NCBI GenBank assembly: GCA_963205035.1
Contig: CAUJII010000221.1
Location: 1-14,636, forward strand
Source: Spirochaetota bacterium
GTDB lineage: Bacteria; Spirochaetota; Leptospiria; Turneriellales; Turneriellaceae
Length of the DNA: 14,636 bases
Direction of reading: 5' to 3'
Within the stretch, counting starts at the first letter, position 1; every line of letters starts with the position of its first letter. Of the stretch, positions 7,700-13,680 are shown one piece after another. The translations under genes were made by a program, and so were the position numbers. The notes beneath the pieces were generated by a model. The model was not told where the DNA came from. It was given only the letters and a program-made list of their open reading frames with translations, and made no database searches.

Positions 7700-9760
7700 A
7701 TGATACCGCTTAAAGAAACAACCCTCTTTTCAGAAACGCAACTCAAAGTGTTGTCGCGCCTCGCCGTCAAAGACGTGCGCGATATTTTTTATTATTTGCC
7801 GCGCACCTATATCGACCGAACGATGCGGCTCGATTTGCGGACTGCTCACTCGGGCGACTACGTGACTGTGGTTGGCACGATCGTTCATTCGGAAATGCGT
7901 TTTGCAGGCAAGCGGCGCTTCACGGCAAAAATTGATACCAACGGTTTCACGGTTTATGCGACTTTCTTTAATGCGGGTTCCTATTTGCAGAAGGCGTTAG
8001 TCGTCGGTCAAGAAATTGCGTGCTGGGGAAAGCTCGACGTTTATGGCGGCAGATTGAGCTTCATGCACCCTGAGTGGGAATTGCTCACGCAAGACAAAGC
8101 AAAACACACCGGGCGGATTGTTCCTATCTATCGCATTACAGAGGCAATGCGAAAATCTTTTCTAACGGTGCGCACGCTCAGCGAAAAAATAGAAGAATGT
8201 TTGAATCGCTACGCGAGTCGCATCGCGGACTATCTGCCGAAGAATTATATTTCTCGCTATAACCTCTTGCCCATGGCAGACGCTATCCGCAAGGTGCATT
8301 TTCCGCAGAGTATCGACGAGACTGAAGATGCGCGGCGGCGTCTTGCGTTCGATGAGCTCGTCTTGTTTTCTGTTTTGAATGAAGAGAAGAAAGCCGCTAT
8401 CCGCAAAATCGACAAAGGGTTTAGTTTGAGGATTGATACCACAACAAAAAAAGAAATCGACAATCTGATTAACGCCTTGCCGTTTAAGCTGACACGCGAC
8501 CAAGAAAAGGCGTTTGAAACTCTCGAAAAAAATAGCGAAGCTCTCTACCCTGTAAACCATCTGCTGATGGGCGATGTGGGTAGTGGCAAGACGCTTGTTG
8601 CGCTTCTTGTCGCGCTTGTCTATATGCGCTGCGATGCGCAAGTCGCGTACCTTGCGCCGACAGAAATTTTAGCGCGGCAGCACTACCAGTCATTCTTGAA
8701 TATATTGCCGAAAGGTTCGTTCGAGGGGATCGAGCTTCTTTTAGGAAAGGACGGCGCGAAAGAAAGGCGGGCGAAATTGGAAAGACTTTCTCGCGGTGAG
8801 TCGTATCTTGCGATTGGCACGCATGCGCTTCTTCAAGACGACGTTCAGTTTCAAAATTTACGCTTCATCATCATCGACGAGCAACACCGCTTCGGTGTCG
8901 AGCAACGGGAGAAGTTGCGCGCAAAAGGAAAAAACCCCGATTTGCTTTCTATGACTGCGACACCTATACCGCGCACGCTGACTCTGGCTTACTACGGCGA
9001 CCTCGAACCGATTTACATCAAAGAAAAACCCAAGACGCGCATCAAAATTGACACACGCATCTTGTCTGAAGAGATGCTCGGTGGGATTTACAACTCGGTA
9101 AAAAAATATGTGAGTCAGGGCAGGCAAGTTTACATCGTTTATCCGATTATCGATGAGAGTGAAAACTCCGACATGGCGTCGCTCCTGAGCGAATATAGTG
9201 TTCTTGAAAAAACGGTTTTTCCCGACCTGCGGTTGGGTTTATTGCACGGCCGCCTCACAGGCGATGAAAAAGAAAGCGCAATGCAGAAATTCCGCGAGGG
9301 ATTGATTCAGGTTCTTGTCGCGACCACCGTTGTCGAGGTAGGTATCGACGTGCCGAATGCGAACGTCATGATTATCCGCAATCCCGAGCGGTTCGGTCTT
9401 TCGCAGCTTCACCAGTTGCGCGGTCGTGTAGGGCGAGGCGAGCACCAAAGTTTTTGCATTCTGGTCGAGCCCGACAAAATCACCCCCGAGGGAAAGGAGC
9501 GTTTGAGCGCAATGGCAAAAACAGACGATGGTTTCGAGTTGGCTCAAATCGACTTTGAGTTACGCGGACCGGGTGAAACAACGGGCCTTAAACAGTCGGG
9601 TGCGTCCGAATTTCGAGTCGCGGATTTACGGCGTCACGCGGCACTCTTTGAAAAGGCGCGAGAGCTCCTCGTTGAAATGCCGCAAATTCAAACACAGTTG
9701 GCGGCACTAAAAAATATCCGACAGACGCTTGAGAAAGGGTTGGTGCTCTTTGGCAACTGA
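7700..9760 (+). CDS. recG: ATP-dependent DNA helicase RecG
   Basis: RecG remodels stalled replication forks and Holliday junctions in the cytoplasm. At 686 residues it is close to the usual family length (about 690). The N-terminal part (about 1-130) is the wedge region: FYYLPRTYIDRT at 30-41, then an OB-fold core (GDYVTVVGTIV). The helicase core shows Walker A GDVGSGKT at 291-298, the family motif II DEQHRFG at 393-399, TATPIPRT at 419-426, and motif VI QLRGRVGRG at 572-580. The C-terminal family signature ELRGPGETTGLKQSG lies at 620-634. The ATG at 7700 is directly preceded by an in-frame TGA, so the start cannot lie further upstream. The usual GVG of the first helix-hairpin-like motif (LKGVGPK in many homologues) is replaced by LKETTLFSE. 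The downstream kinase-like gene overlaps its 3' end, which suggests one transcript. Confidence 0.97.
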   Translation: MIPLKETTLFSETQLKVLSRLAVKDVRDIFYYLPRTYIDRTMRLDLRTAHSGDYVTVVGTIVHSEMRFAGKRRFTAKIDTNGFTVYATFFNAGSYLQKALVVGQEIACWGKLDVYGGRLSFMHPEWELLTQDKAKHTGRIVPIYRITEAMRKSFLTVRTLSEKIEECLNRYASRIADYLPKNYISRYNLLPMADAIRKVHFPQSIDETEDARRRLAFDELVLFSVLNEEKKAAIRKIDKGFSLRIDTTTKKEIDNLINALPFKLTRDQEKAFETLEKNSEALYPVNHLLMGDVGSGKTLVALLVALVYMRCDAQVAYLAPTEILARQHYQSFLNILPKGSFEGIELLLGKDGAKERRAKLERLSRGESYLAIGTHALLQDDVQFQNLRFIIIDEQHRFGVEQREKLRAKGKNPDLLSMTATPIPRTLTLAYYGDLEPIYIKEKPKTRIKIDTRILSEEMLGGIYNSVKKYVSQGRQVYIVYPIIDESENSDMASLLSEYSVLEKTVFPDLRLGLLHGRLTGDEKESAMQKFREGLIQVLVATTVVEVGIDVPNANVMIIRNPERFGLSQLHQLRGRVGRGEHQSFCILVEPDKITPEGKERLSAMAKTDDGFELAQIDFELRGPGETTGLKQSGASEFRVADLRRHAALFEKARELLVEMPQIQTQLAALKNIRQTLEKGLVLFGN
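9734..9739 (+). promoter_or_regulatory. Ribosome binding site that selects the TTG start at 9750
   Basis: AAAGGG inside the end of recG lies 10 bases before the TTG at 9750. No comparable motif precedes the other in-frame TTG at 9729, so this site favours 9750 as the start of the phosphotransferase gene. Spacing is slightly long. Confidence 0.45.
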
Positions 9761-10790
9761 ATTAGCAGTTAGCGGCGCAGACGCTGTCTTTCGTTCGGCG
9801 ATTGCGGTGATCAAGCCTGACTTATCTCTCGTCAGAAAAACAGAGCTCGTGCCCGAAGCATCTGCGCGGCGTTATTATCGACTCGAACTCAGCGACGCCT
9901 CGACGCTCGTTGGAGTTCTCGAAGACGCCGCAAGCGCTCGCGTCAACATGCTGCTCTTTGCCAATATACGAGCCTTTTTGGCCAAGGCGTCGATCACAGT
10001 TCCCGAAATTTTATTCACCGACGCCGAGCGTGGAGTGATGTTGCAACAAGACTTAGGCGACTTGAATCTTATGGAGTGGCTAAAGCTCCACCCCGACCAA
10101 AGAGAAGCGTGTTATCAAGAAGCTATACAACACATGCTCTTGTGGCAGCGCCTTGCCGACGATGGGGAATGCCCGGCGTTTCGGTTGCGTTTCGATGTCG
10201 ATAAATTTGTCTTCGAGTTTGATTATTTTATCGAGCACGCACTGCGCGGTTTTTATGGCGTCGCGTTGCCGCCTGCGGAGTTAACCTATCTGCGAGCTTC
10301 TTTTTTCGAGGTGGCGCAGATTTTAACCGAACCGCCCAACAAAGTGTTTACGCACCGCGACTACCATTCGCGCAACATTATGGTTATGAGCGGGCCGCGC
10401 TCCGCAGAGCAGTTTGTTATCGACTTTCAAGATGCGCGGTTGGGGCTTATGCAATACGACCTCGCGTCGCTTCTTTGCGATTCTTACGCGCCGATGGATT
10501 GCGATTTTCGCGAGAAGCTCTTAGACTTTGCGTTTGGCGAAGGAAAAGACGTGCACCAACAGTCGCGCACCCGGTTTAACCGCTTCTGGGCTTTTAGTGC
10601 GTTCCAACGCATAGTCAAGGCGATGGGTACTTTTGGAAAAATGGCGGCACTCGGCCGAAAAGACTTTGCGCCATATTTTCTGCCTGCATGGCGCGCGCTC
10701 GACGAAGTTTCACGAGAGAGCCCCCCGCTCAAGCTGATAGCACAACTCTTAATCGAGATGTGCTCTGTCCGCTCGATGCTTAAGGGTTGA
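9750..10790 (+). CDS. APH-fold phosphotransferase, AmgK-like (anomeric sugar kinase family)
   Basis: This is a kinase of the aminoglycoside phosphotransferase fold, nearest in pattern to AmgK/COG3178 proteins, which phosphorylate N-acetylmuramate or N-acetylglucosamine at C1 during cell-wall recycling. From the TTG at 9750 it has 346 residues. The catalytic loop HRDYHSRN is at 202-209 (catalytic Asp204), and the metal-binding motif IDFQDARLG is at 224-232, followed by the family's YDLASLLCDSY. The N-lobe has the EASARRYYRL strand at about 36-45. The start overlaps the recG stop by 11 bases; a TTG at 9729 would add 7 residues but has no ribosome binding site. The 3' end overlaps the convergent glutaredoxin gene by 11 bases. 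AmgK in other bacteria is often beside the nucleotidyltransferase murU, but none is visible here, so the substrate stays open. Resistance to aminoglycosides is not implied. Confidence 0.83.
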   Translation: MATELAVSGADAVFRSAIAVIKPDLSLVRKTELVPEASARRYYRLELSDASTLVGVLEDAASARVNMLLFANIRAFLAKASITVPEILFTDAERGVMLQQDLGDLNLMEWLKLHPDQREACYQEAIQHMLLWQRLADDGECPAFRLRFDVDKFVFEFDYFIEHALRGFYGVALPPAELTYLRASFFEVAQILTEPPNKVFTHRDYHSRNIMVMSGPRSAEQFVIDFQDARLGLMQYDLASLLCDSYAPMDCDFREKLLDFAFGEGKDVHQQSRTRFNRFWAFSAFQRIVKAMGTFGKMAALGRKDFAPYFLPAWRALDEVSRESPPLKLIAQLLIEMCSVRSMLKG

Positions 10791-11031
10791 AAACTAAATC
10801 ACCTTTTTTGATTTGAGCCATCATGTCGGTATAACCGCCGATGAATTTTTCGCCGACAAAAATTTGCGGTACAGTCATGTGCTGTGTGCGCTCTCTCAAA
10901 GCATCGAATGCGTCGGGATTTTTTACGATATTGATTTCGTCGAACTCTAAGCCGTGGTTCTTGAAATATTCCTTTGCTCTGTCGCAATAAGAACAGCGAT
11001 CTTTGGTGTAGATAGTTATTTTTTCAGACAT
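10780..11031 (-). CDS. grxC: Glutaredoxin, GrxC type
   Basis: This 83-residue thiol-disulfide oxidoreductase would use glutathione or a similar thiol to reduce disulfides or glutathionylated proteins in the cytoplasm. The N-terminal strand ITIYTK leads to the active site CSYC at 13-16, where glutaredoxins often have CPYC. The cis-proline TVP is at 53-55 and the substrate-side GGYTD at 65-69. The length is typical of single-domain bacterial glutaredoxins. The last 11 bases overlap, tail to tail, the phosphotransferase gene. It lies 80 bases after the PilZ gene, so it could be read from that operon or from its own promoter (candidate extended -10 at 11049-11057). The CSYC in place of CPYC should be compatible with activity. 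Its specific partner is unknown. The gene symbol reflects family type only. Confidence 0.9.
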   Translation of the reverse strand: MSEKITIYTKDRCSYCDRAKEYFKNHGLEFDEINIVKNPDAFDALRERTQHMTVPQIFVGEKFIGGYTDMMAQIKKGDLVFNP

Positions 11032-11048
11032 TGTGTTTAGTCTCTTTA

Positions 11049-11057
11049 TCTATACCA
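11049..11057 (-). promoter_or_regulatory. Candidate extended -10 promoter element for the glutaredoxin gene
   Basis: On the minus strand the sequence reads TGGTATAGA, a TG-n-TATAGA extended -10 with four matches to TATAAT. A start site a few bases downstream would leave a very short leader before the ATG at 11031. No convincing -35 lies upstream. Confidence 0.25.
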
Positions 11058-11111
11058 TAATTAACAAAATTTGCGCTCATTGGCTTTTTTTTGGTGGATT
11101 TATCCAACACG

Positions 11112-12176
11112 CTAACGCATCGCAACCATTTGCGCGAACATGCGGTAGGCTTCCGAGTCTTGCCGCGCAAACTCGATGCCATACTTGTATTGCTTGTGGG
11201 TCGCGCTGCCTTCGTCTTTCTGTATCCAGCGGATGTTCCCCCGCAAGTCGATAATTTTTTCAGGATACTCTTCGGCGACAATCCACACCGCCATCAGTTG
11301 ACCTTCTGTATAACGGATGTAAGTTTGGAACGAAAGTCCACTCTGTGAAAGGTCGATGAGATAGGGGGATTCAAAAAGCTCCGGGACACCGAGTTCGAGG
11401 TTGAACGCAGATACCCACACTTGGCTCACACCCTTCTTGCGGGGGTTCTTACGCCGTTCTTTTTGCGGCTGCTCAAAATAAGACAGTAGTCTTTGCCGCA
11501 GTGCCGCGCGTGAGACCGGCTGTTGCAAGAGGTATGCAATTTCGTTCAAAATCTCCGCGTCTAAAATGCCCGCACCCTGAGGGTTGTAGAGCATGAACGC
11601 CGGCACGTCTGCGTGGGTCTTGCGGAAGGCTAAGAGTTCATCGCGGAACTCGTCGGTGATTGCATCAGGCGCAAACACCGCAAGGTCAAGGGGTGCCTGA
11701 TCGTCTTTGAGTGAAGTCACGAGAGAGGCACCCAAATTTTTCAAGACATTGAGGGCGACACCTTCGCGAGCACTCTCGTAAAGAAAAATCTTTCGATTTT
11801 CAAGCGGTTGAAAGCGTAGTTGTGAAAGCGCTTTGTCGAGCGTTGCGCGCGTGAAAGGTTTTTCTAAGAGCTGATCGGTGGCAGTGAGTATTTCGCTCTC
11901 GATTTTTCCTCTATCGGGTATTTCGTGCAAGAGCATGACGCGTAGCGAAGGATCGTCTCTTTTTATTTCGGGGAGTTTTTCTTTGAGGTTCTCGGTATCG
12001 GAATAGTGCGCGACAAGAACTGTGTCTCGCTCTTGTTGAACACCCAGCGCGTTGAGAGACTCTAACGGTTTAACGAGAGCACCGCGTTCCTTGAGGTACG
12101 CGGTGAGTGCACTTGCGACATCCCCCTTTTCACCTACGATGAAAAACTGAATATCGGCCAGCGTGCTTTCAGGCAT
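11112..12176 (-). CDS. Tandem pseudo-receiver and PilZ (c-di-GMP-binding) protein
   Basis: This 354-residue cytoplasmic protein likely links c-di-GMP to an output such as motility. Residues 8-122 look like a response-regulator receiver fold: FFIVGE as first strand and LLEKPFTRATLDKAL as the typical last strand and helix with conserved Lys-Pro. The acidic pair and the phosphorylatable Asp are not at their usual places (VLVAHYSD replaces the usual strand-3 end). A second receiver-like unit spans about 127-235 (KIFLYES, DLAVFAPD, YLLQQPVSRAALRQRLL), also without a clear acidic pair. The C-terminal PilZ domain has both c-di-GMP signatures: RxxxR at 242-246 (RKNPR) and DxSxxG at 275-280 (DLSQSG). 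The start is supported by AAGGG 5 bases upstream. The gene lies 14 bases after the CheY-like gene, so the two are probably co-translated and may form a signalling pair. Confidence 0.85.
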   Translation of the reverse strand: MPESTLADIQFFIVGEKGDVASALTAYLKERGALVKPLESLNALGVQQERDTVLVAHYSDTENLKEKLPEIKRDDPSLRVMLLHEIPDRGKIESEILTATDQLLEKPFTRATLDKALSQLRFQPLENRKIFLYESAREGVALNVLKNLGASLVTSLKDDQAPLDLAVFAPDAITDEFRDELLAFRKTHADVPAFMLYNPQGAGILDAEILNEIAYLLQQPVSRAALRQRLLSYFEQPQKERRKNPRKKGVSQVWVSAFNLELGVPELFESPYLIDLSQSGLSFQTYIRYTEGQLMAVWIVAEEYPEKIIDLRGNIRWIQKDEGSATHKQYKYGIEFARQDSEAYRMFAQMVAMR

Positions 12177-12181
12177 CGTTG

Positions 12182-12186
12182 CCCTT
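12182..12186 (-). promoter_or_regulatory. Ribosome binding site of the PilZ gene
   Basis: AAGGG on the minus strand lies 5 bases before the ATG at 12176, inside the 14-base gap after the cheY-like gene. It supports this start and efficient translation. Confidence 0.65.
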
Positions 12187-12190
12187 GGCC

Positions 12191-12565
12191 TCAGGCGATC
12201 TTCAGTGCGCTTTTCACAGAAGAGATGAGTCTTTCTTCGGTAAAAGGTTTGATGATGAAATCGTGCGCCCCGGCGGTGACGGCTTCTTTAATAAAGCGGC
12301 TCTCGCCCAATGCGGAAACTACAATCACTTTAACGTCGGGGGCTGCAGCGCGAACCAGCTTCGTCGCCTCGATGCCACCCAAGTTTTTCATGGATAAATC
12401 CATCGTGATGAGGTCGGGTTGCAAACTCTGCGCCATGGCAACAACTTCGCTGCCGTCGGTTGCTTCGCCCACCACTTCAAACCCTTTCGTTTCCAAATGC
12501 CGACGGATAACTTGGCGCATATAGCCCGAATCGTCGACGATCATAATTTTTTTCTTATCTGCCAT
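12191..12565 (-). CDS. cheY: CheY-like single-domain response regulator
   Basis: This 124-residue protein is a stand-alone receiver domain that would take a phosphoryl group from a histidine kinase (CheA or similar) and act through protein contacts, as at the flagellar motor. All key residues are visible: the acidic pair Asp11-Asp12 (IVDDS), phospho-acceptor Asp56 (LITMDLSM), Ser84 in the conserved Thr/Ser place (VVSAL), and Lys106-Pro107 (IIKPF). The loop after Asp56 reads SMKNLGG, where the usual pattern is MPxMDG, so the proline is replaced by Lys. The start has AAGG 5 bases upstream. No output domain is attached. The next gene, 14 bases on, has pseudo-receivers plus PilZ. No CheA lies in the window, so the kinase is unknown. 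The symbol is used for family resemblance and does not prove a chemotaxis role. Confidence 0.88.
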   Translation of the reverse strand: MADKKKIMIVDDSGYMRQVIRRHLETKGFEVVGEATDGSEVVAMAQSLQPDLITMDLSMKNLGGIEATKLVRAAAPDVKVIVVSALGESRFIKEAVTAGAHDFIIKPFTEERLISSVKSALKIA

Positions 12566-12570
12566 TGTAA

Positions 12571-12574
12571 CCTT
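12571..12574 (-). promoter_or_regulatory. Ribosome binding site of the CheY-like gene
   Basis: AAGG on the minus strand lies 5 bases before the ATG at 12565, in the 27-base gap after the small membrane protein gene. It supports this start. Confidence 0.55.
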
Positions 12575-12592
12575 GTCGGAATGTAATAACTA

Positions 12593-12838
12593 TTAGCTTT
12601 TTTGGCCGCGATTTTTGATAGCAATCCAAATTTCCGGAAAATATGCGCCCAGAATAATGAGTATCCAGCCCACGACCGTCGGTGTTGTAAAAATCGCTCG
12701 TTGTGCAATGCCATTCGCATTGATGCCGTAAACGCCTCGGTCTAAACCAACGTTGACGATACTCAAGAGCCATCCGCCGGAAATCATGAGAAGGCCAATC
12801 AGGTGCGCCCAAAAATAGGTCTTAATCTTTTGCCACAT
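12593..12838 (-). CDS. Small two-helix membrane protein of unknown function
   Basis: This 81-residue protein is not recognised. I chose the ATG at 12838, which starts MWQKIKTYFWAH. A TTG at 12892 would add 18 residues (MTRVLLCLLSAL...) and would start 5 bases after the mqnA stop with AAGG just upstream, so it cannot be ruled out. Two hydrophobic segments are clear: about residues 12-28 (AHLIGLLMISGGWLLSI) and about 54-72 (TVVGWILIILGAYFPEIWI). They are joined by a loop with DRGVYGINANG, and the C-terminus is basic (KNRGQKS). Such a hairpin would sit in the inner membrane with both ends on the cytoplasmic side. It lies between mqnA and the CheY-like gene on the same strand with small gaps, so it is probably part of the same transcript. 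No function is inferred. Confidence 0.65.
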   Translation of the reverse strand: MWQKIKTYFWAHLIGLLMISGGWLLSIVNVGLDRGVYGINANGIAQRAIFTTPTVVGWILIILGAYFPEIWIAIKNRGQKS

Positions 12839-12897
12839 GGTTGAAAATTTGGAATCGAGAGCCGAGAGCAAGCATAAAAGAACCCGCGTCAATGGCC

Positions 12898-13680
12898 TTA
12901 ATCAACCCTCTCGAAAAAAAACTCCATGTCCTTTTGCCGCTCCTCCGTCATCTCGTGGCGAATCGTTTCGGTCAGATAAATCCGCGTAAAGTCGAGAGGA
13001 AAACCAAACCGTTGGGCAGCCTTTTCAAGATACGTGGGAGTGCTCTTTTTATATCTCGCATACGCCTCGGTGAAAAGAGGTTCCAACTCGCTGGCTCGCT
13101 CGGGCCGATAGACCCATAGAGCGTACACAAAGCCGCGCCGAAAAAGTTGGAAGTACTCCCGCTGCAAGTCATAAGAAGGTTTGGCTCGATGCCGCAGCGC
13201 GACATCTCCAATCGCCAAGAGTGCCTCGCCTTCTTTGAGCCAATCGATGCGCTGGTCGGCATCGTCGACTTCTTGCAGGAGAGGGCGGGCCTCGATCTCA
13301 GCCAAGACAGTCTTAAGCTGCGCGACAGAGCTCCGCGACGCAGTGGTCGTATAGAGAACGCGCAAAGAACGCGCAGTGTCGACGAAGGACTTTTCTGTCC
13401 GGCGCGCAAAAACACGGATCGACTGCGTCTCTTGTTCTGCGGCGACGCAGAGGTGGGGGTGGTATGTAAAAAGGTTTCGGTGCCGCCAGTATTCGATGGA
13501 CGAAATGCAAGCAGCGTCGACACGGCCTTGGGCGAGCTCTTCGGCTAAAAAAGACGGCGTTCCCGGAACGAGCGTGACTGTGCTATGGAATTCCAGAGCA
13601 CCCCACAAGGGGTAGGCGTTCAGGTAGTCGACAACACCGATTTTGAAAGGGGGGTTATTCTTTGCTCTTTCGTCACGCAT
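12898..13680 (-). CDS. mqnA: Chorismate dehydratase MqnA, futalosine route of menaquinone synthesis
   Basis: MqnA turns chorismate into 3-[(1-carboxyvinyl)oxy]benzoate, the first step of the futalosine pathway to menaquinone. The 260-residue protein shows the family pattern of a periplasmic-binding-protein-like fold without a signal peptide: VVDYLNAYPLWGAL at 16-29, LAEELAQGRVDAACISSIEY at 45-64, a SRSSVAQL segment at 115-122, LLAIGDVAL at 154-162, and RRGFVYALWVYRP at 181-193. The ATG overlaps the end of the chemoreceptor gene by 8 bases (the ATGCGTGA contains both start and stop), so translation is probably coupled. No other mqn gene is in the window. Some relatives annotated as MqnA belong to a wider solute-binding-like family, but the SIEY, IGD and FVYALW motifs make MqnA the best call. 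Confidence 0.9.
   Translation of the reverse strand: MRDERAKNNPPFKIGVVDYLNAYPLWGALEFHSTVTLVPGTPSFLAEELAQGRVDAACISSIEYWRHRNLFTYHPHLCVAAEQETQSIRVFARRTEKSFVDTARSLRVLYTTTASRSSVAQLKTVLAEIEARPLLQEVDDADQRIDWLKEGEALLAIGDVALRHRAKPSYDLQREYFQLFRRGFVYALWVYRPERASELEPLFTEAYARYKKSTPTYLEKAAQRFGFPLDFTRIYLTETIRHEMTEERQKDMEFFFERVD

Noticed and set aside
8162..8641. 159-codon reading frame antisense to recG
   Set aside because: A shadow of the highly supported recG frame; no ribosome binding site or recognisable domain.
9750..10790. Aminoglycoside resistance kinase
   Set aside because: The motifs fit the wider APH fold and resemble AmgK-type sugar kinases more than resistance enzymes; chromosomal context beside recG gives no sign of a resistance cassette.
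10796..10814. AAATCA/TGATTT inverted repeat near the convergent overlap, considered as a terminator
   Set aside because: AT-only weak stem inside the glutaredoxin gene with no T-run following the second arm.
11085..11092. Run of eight T on the plus strand, considered as a terminator tail
   Set aside because: No GC-rich stem precedes it on the plus strand, and on the minus strand it reads as A residues after a very short stem.
12972..13523. Long alternative minus-strand reading frame of 183 codons
   Set aside because: It overlaps mqnA in another frame and its translation is Ser/Arg-rich without motifs, while mqnA has clear family motifs.
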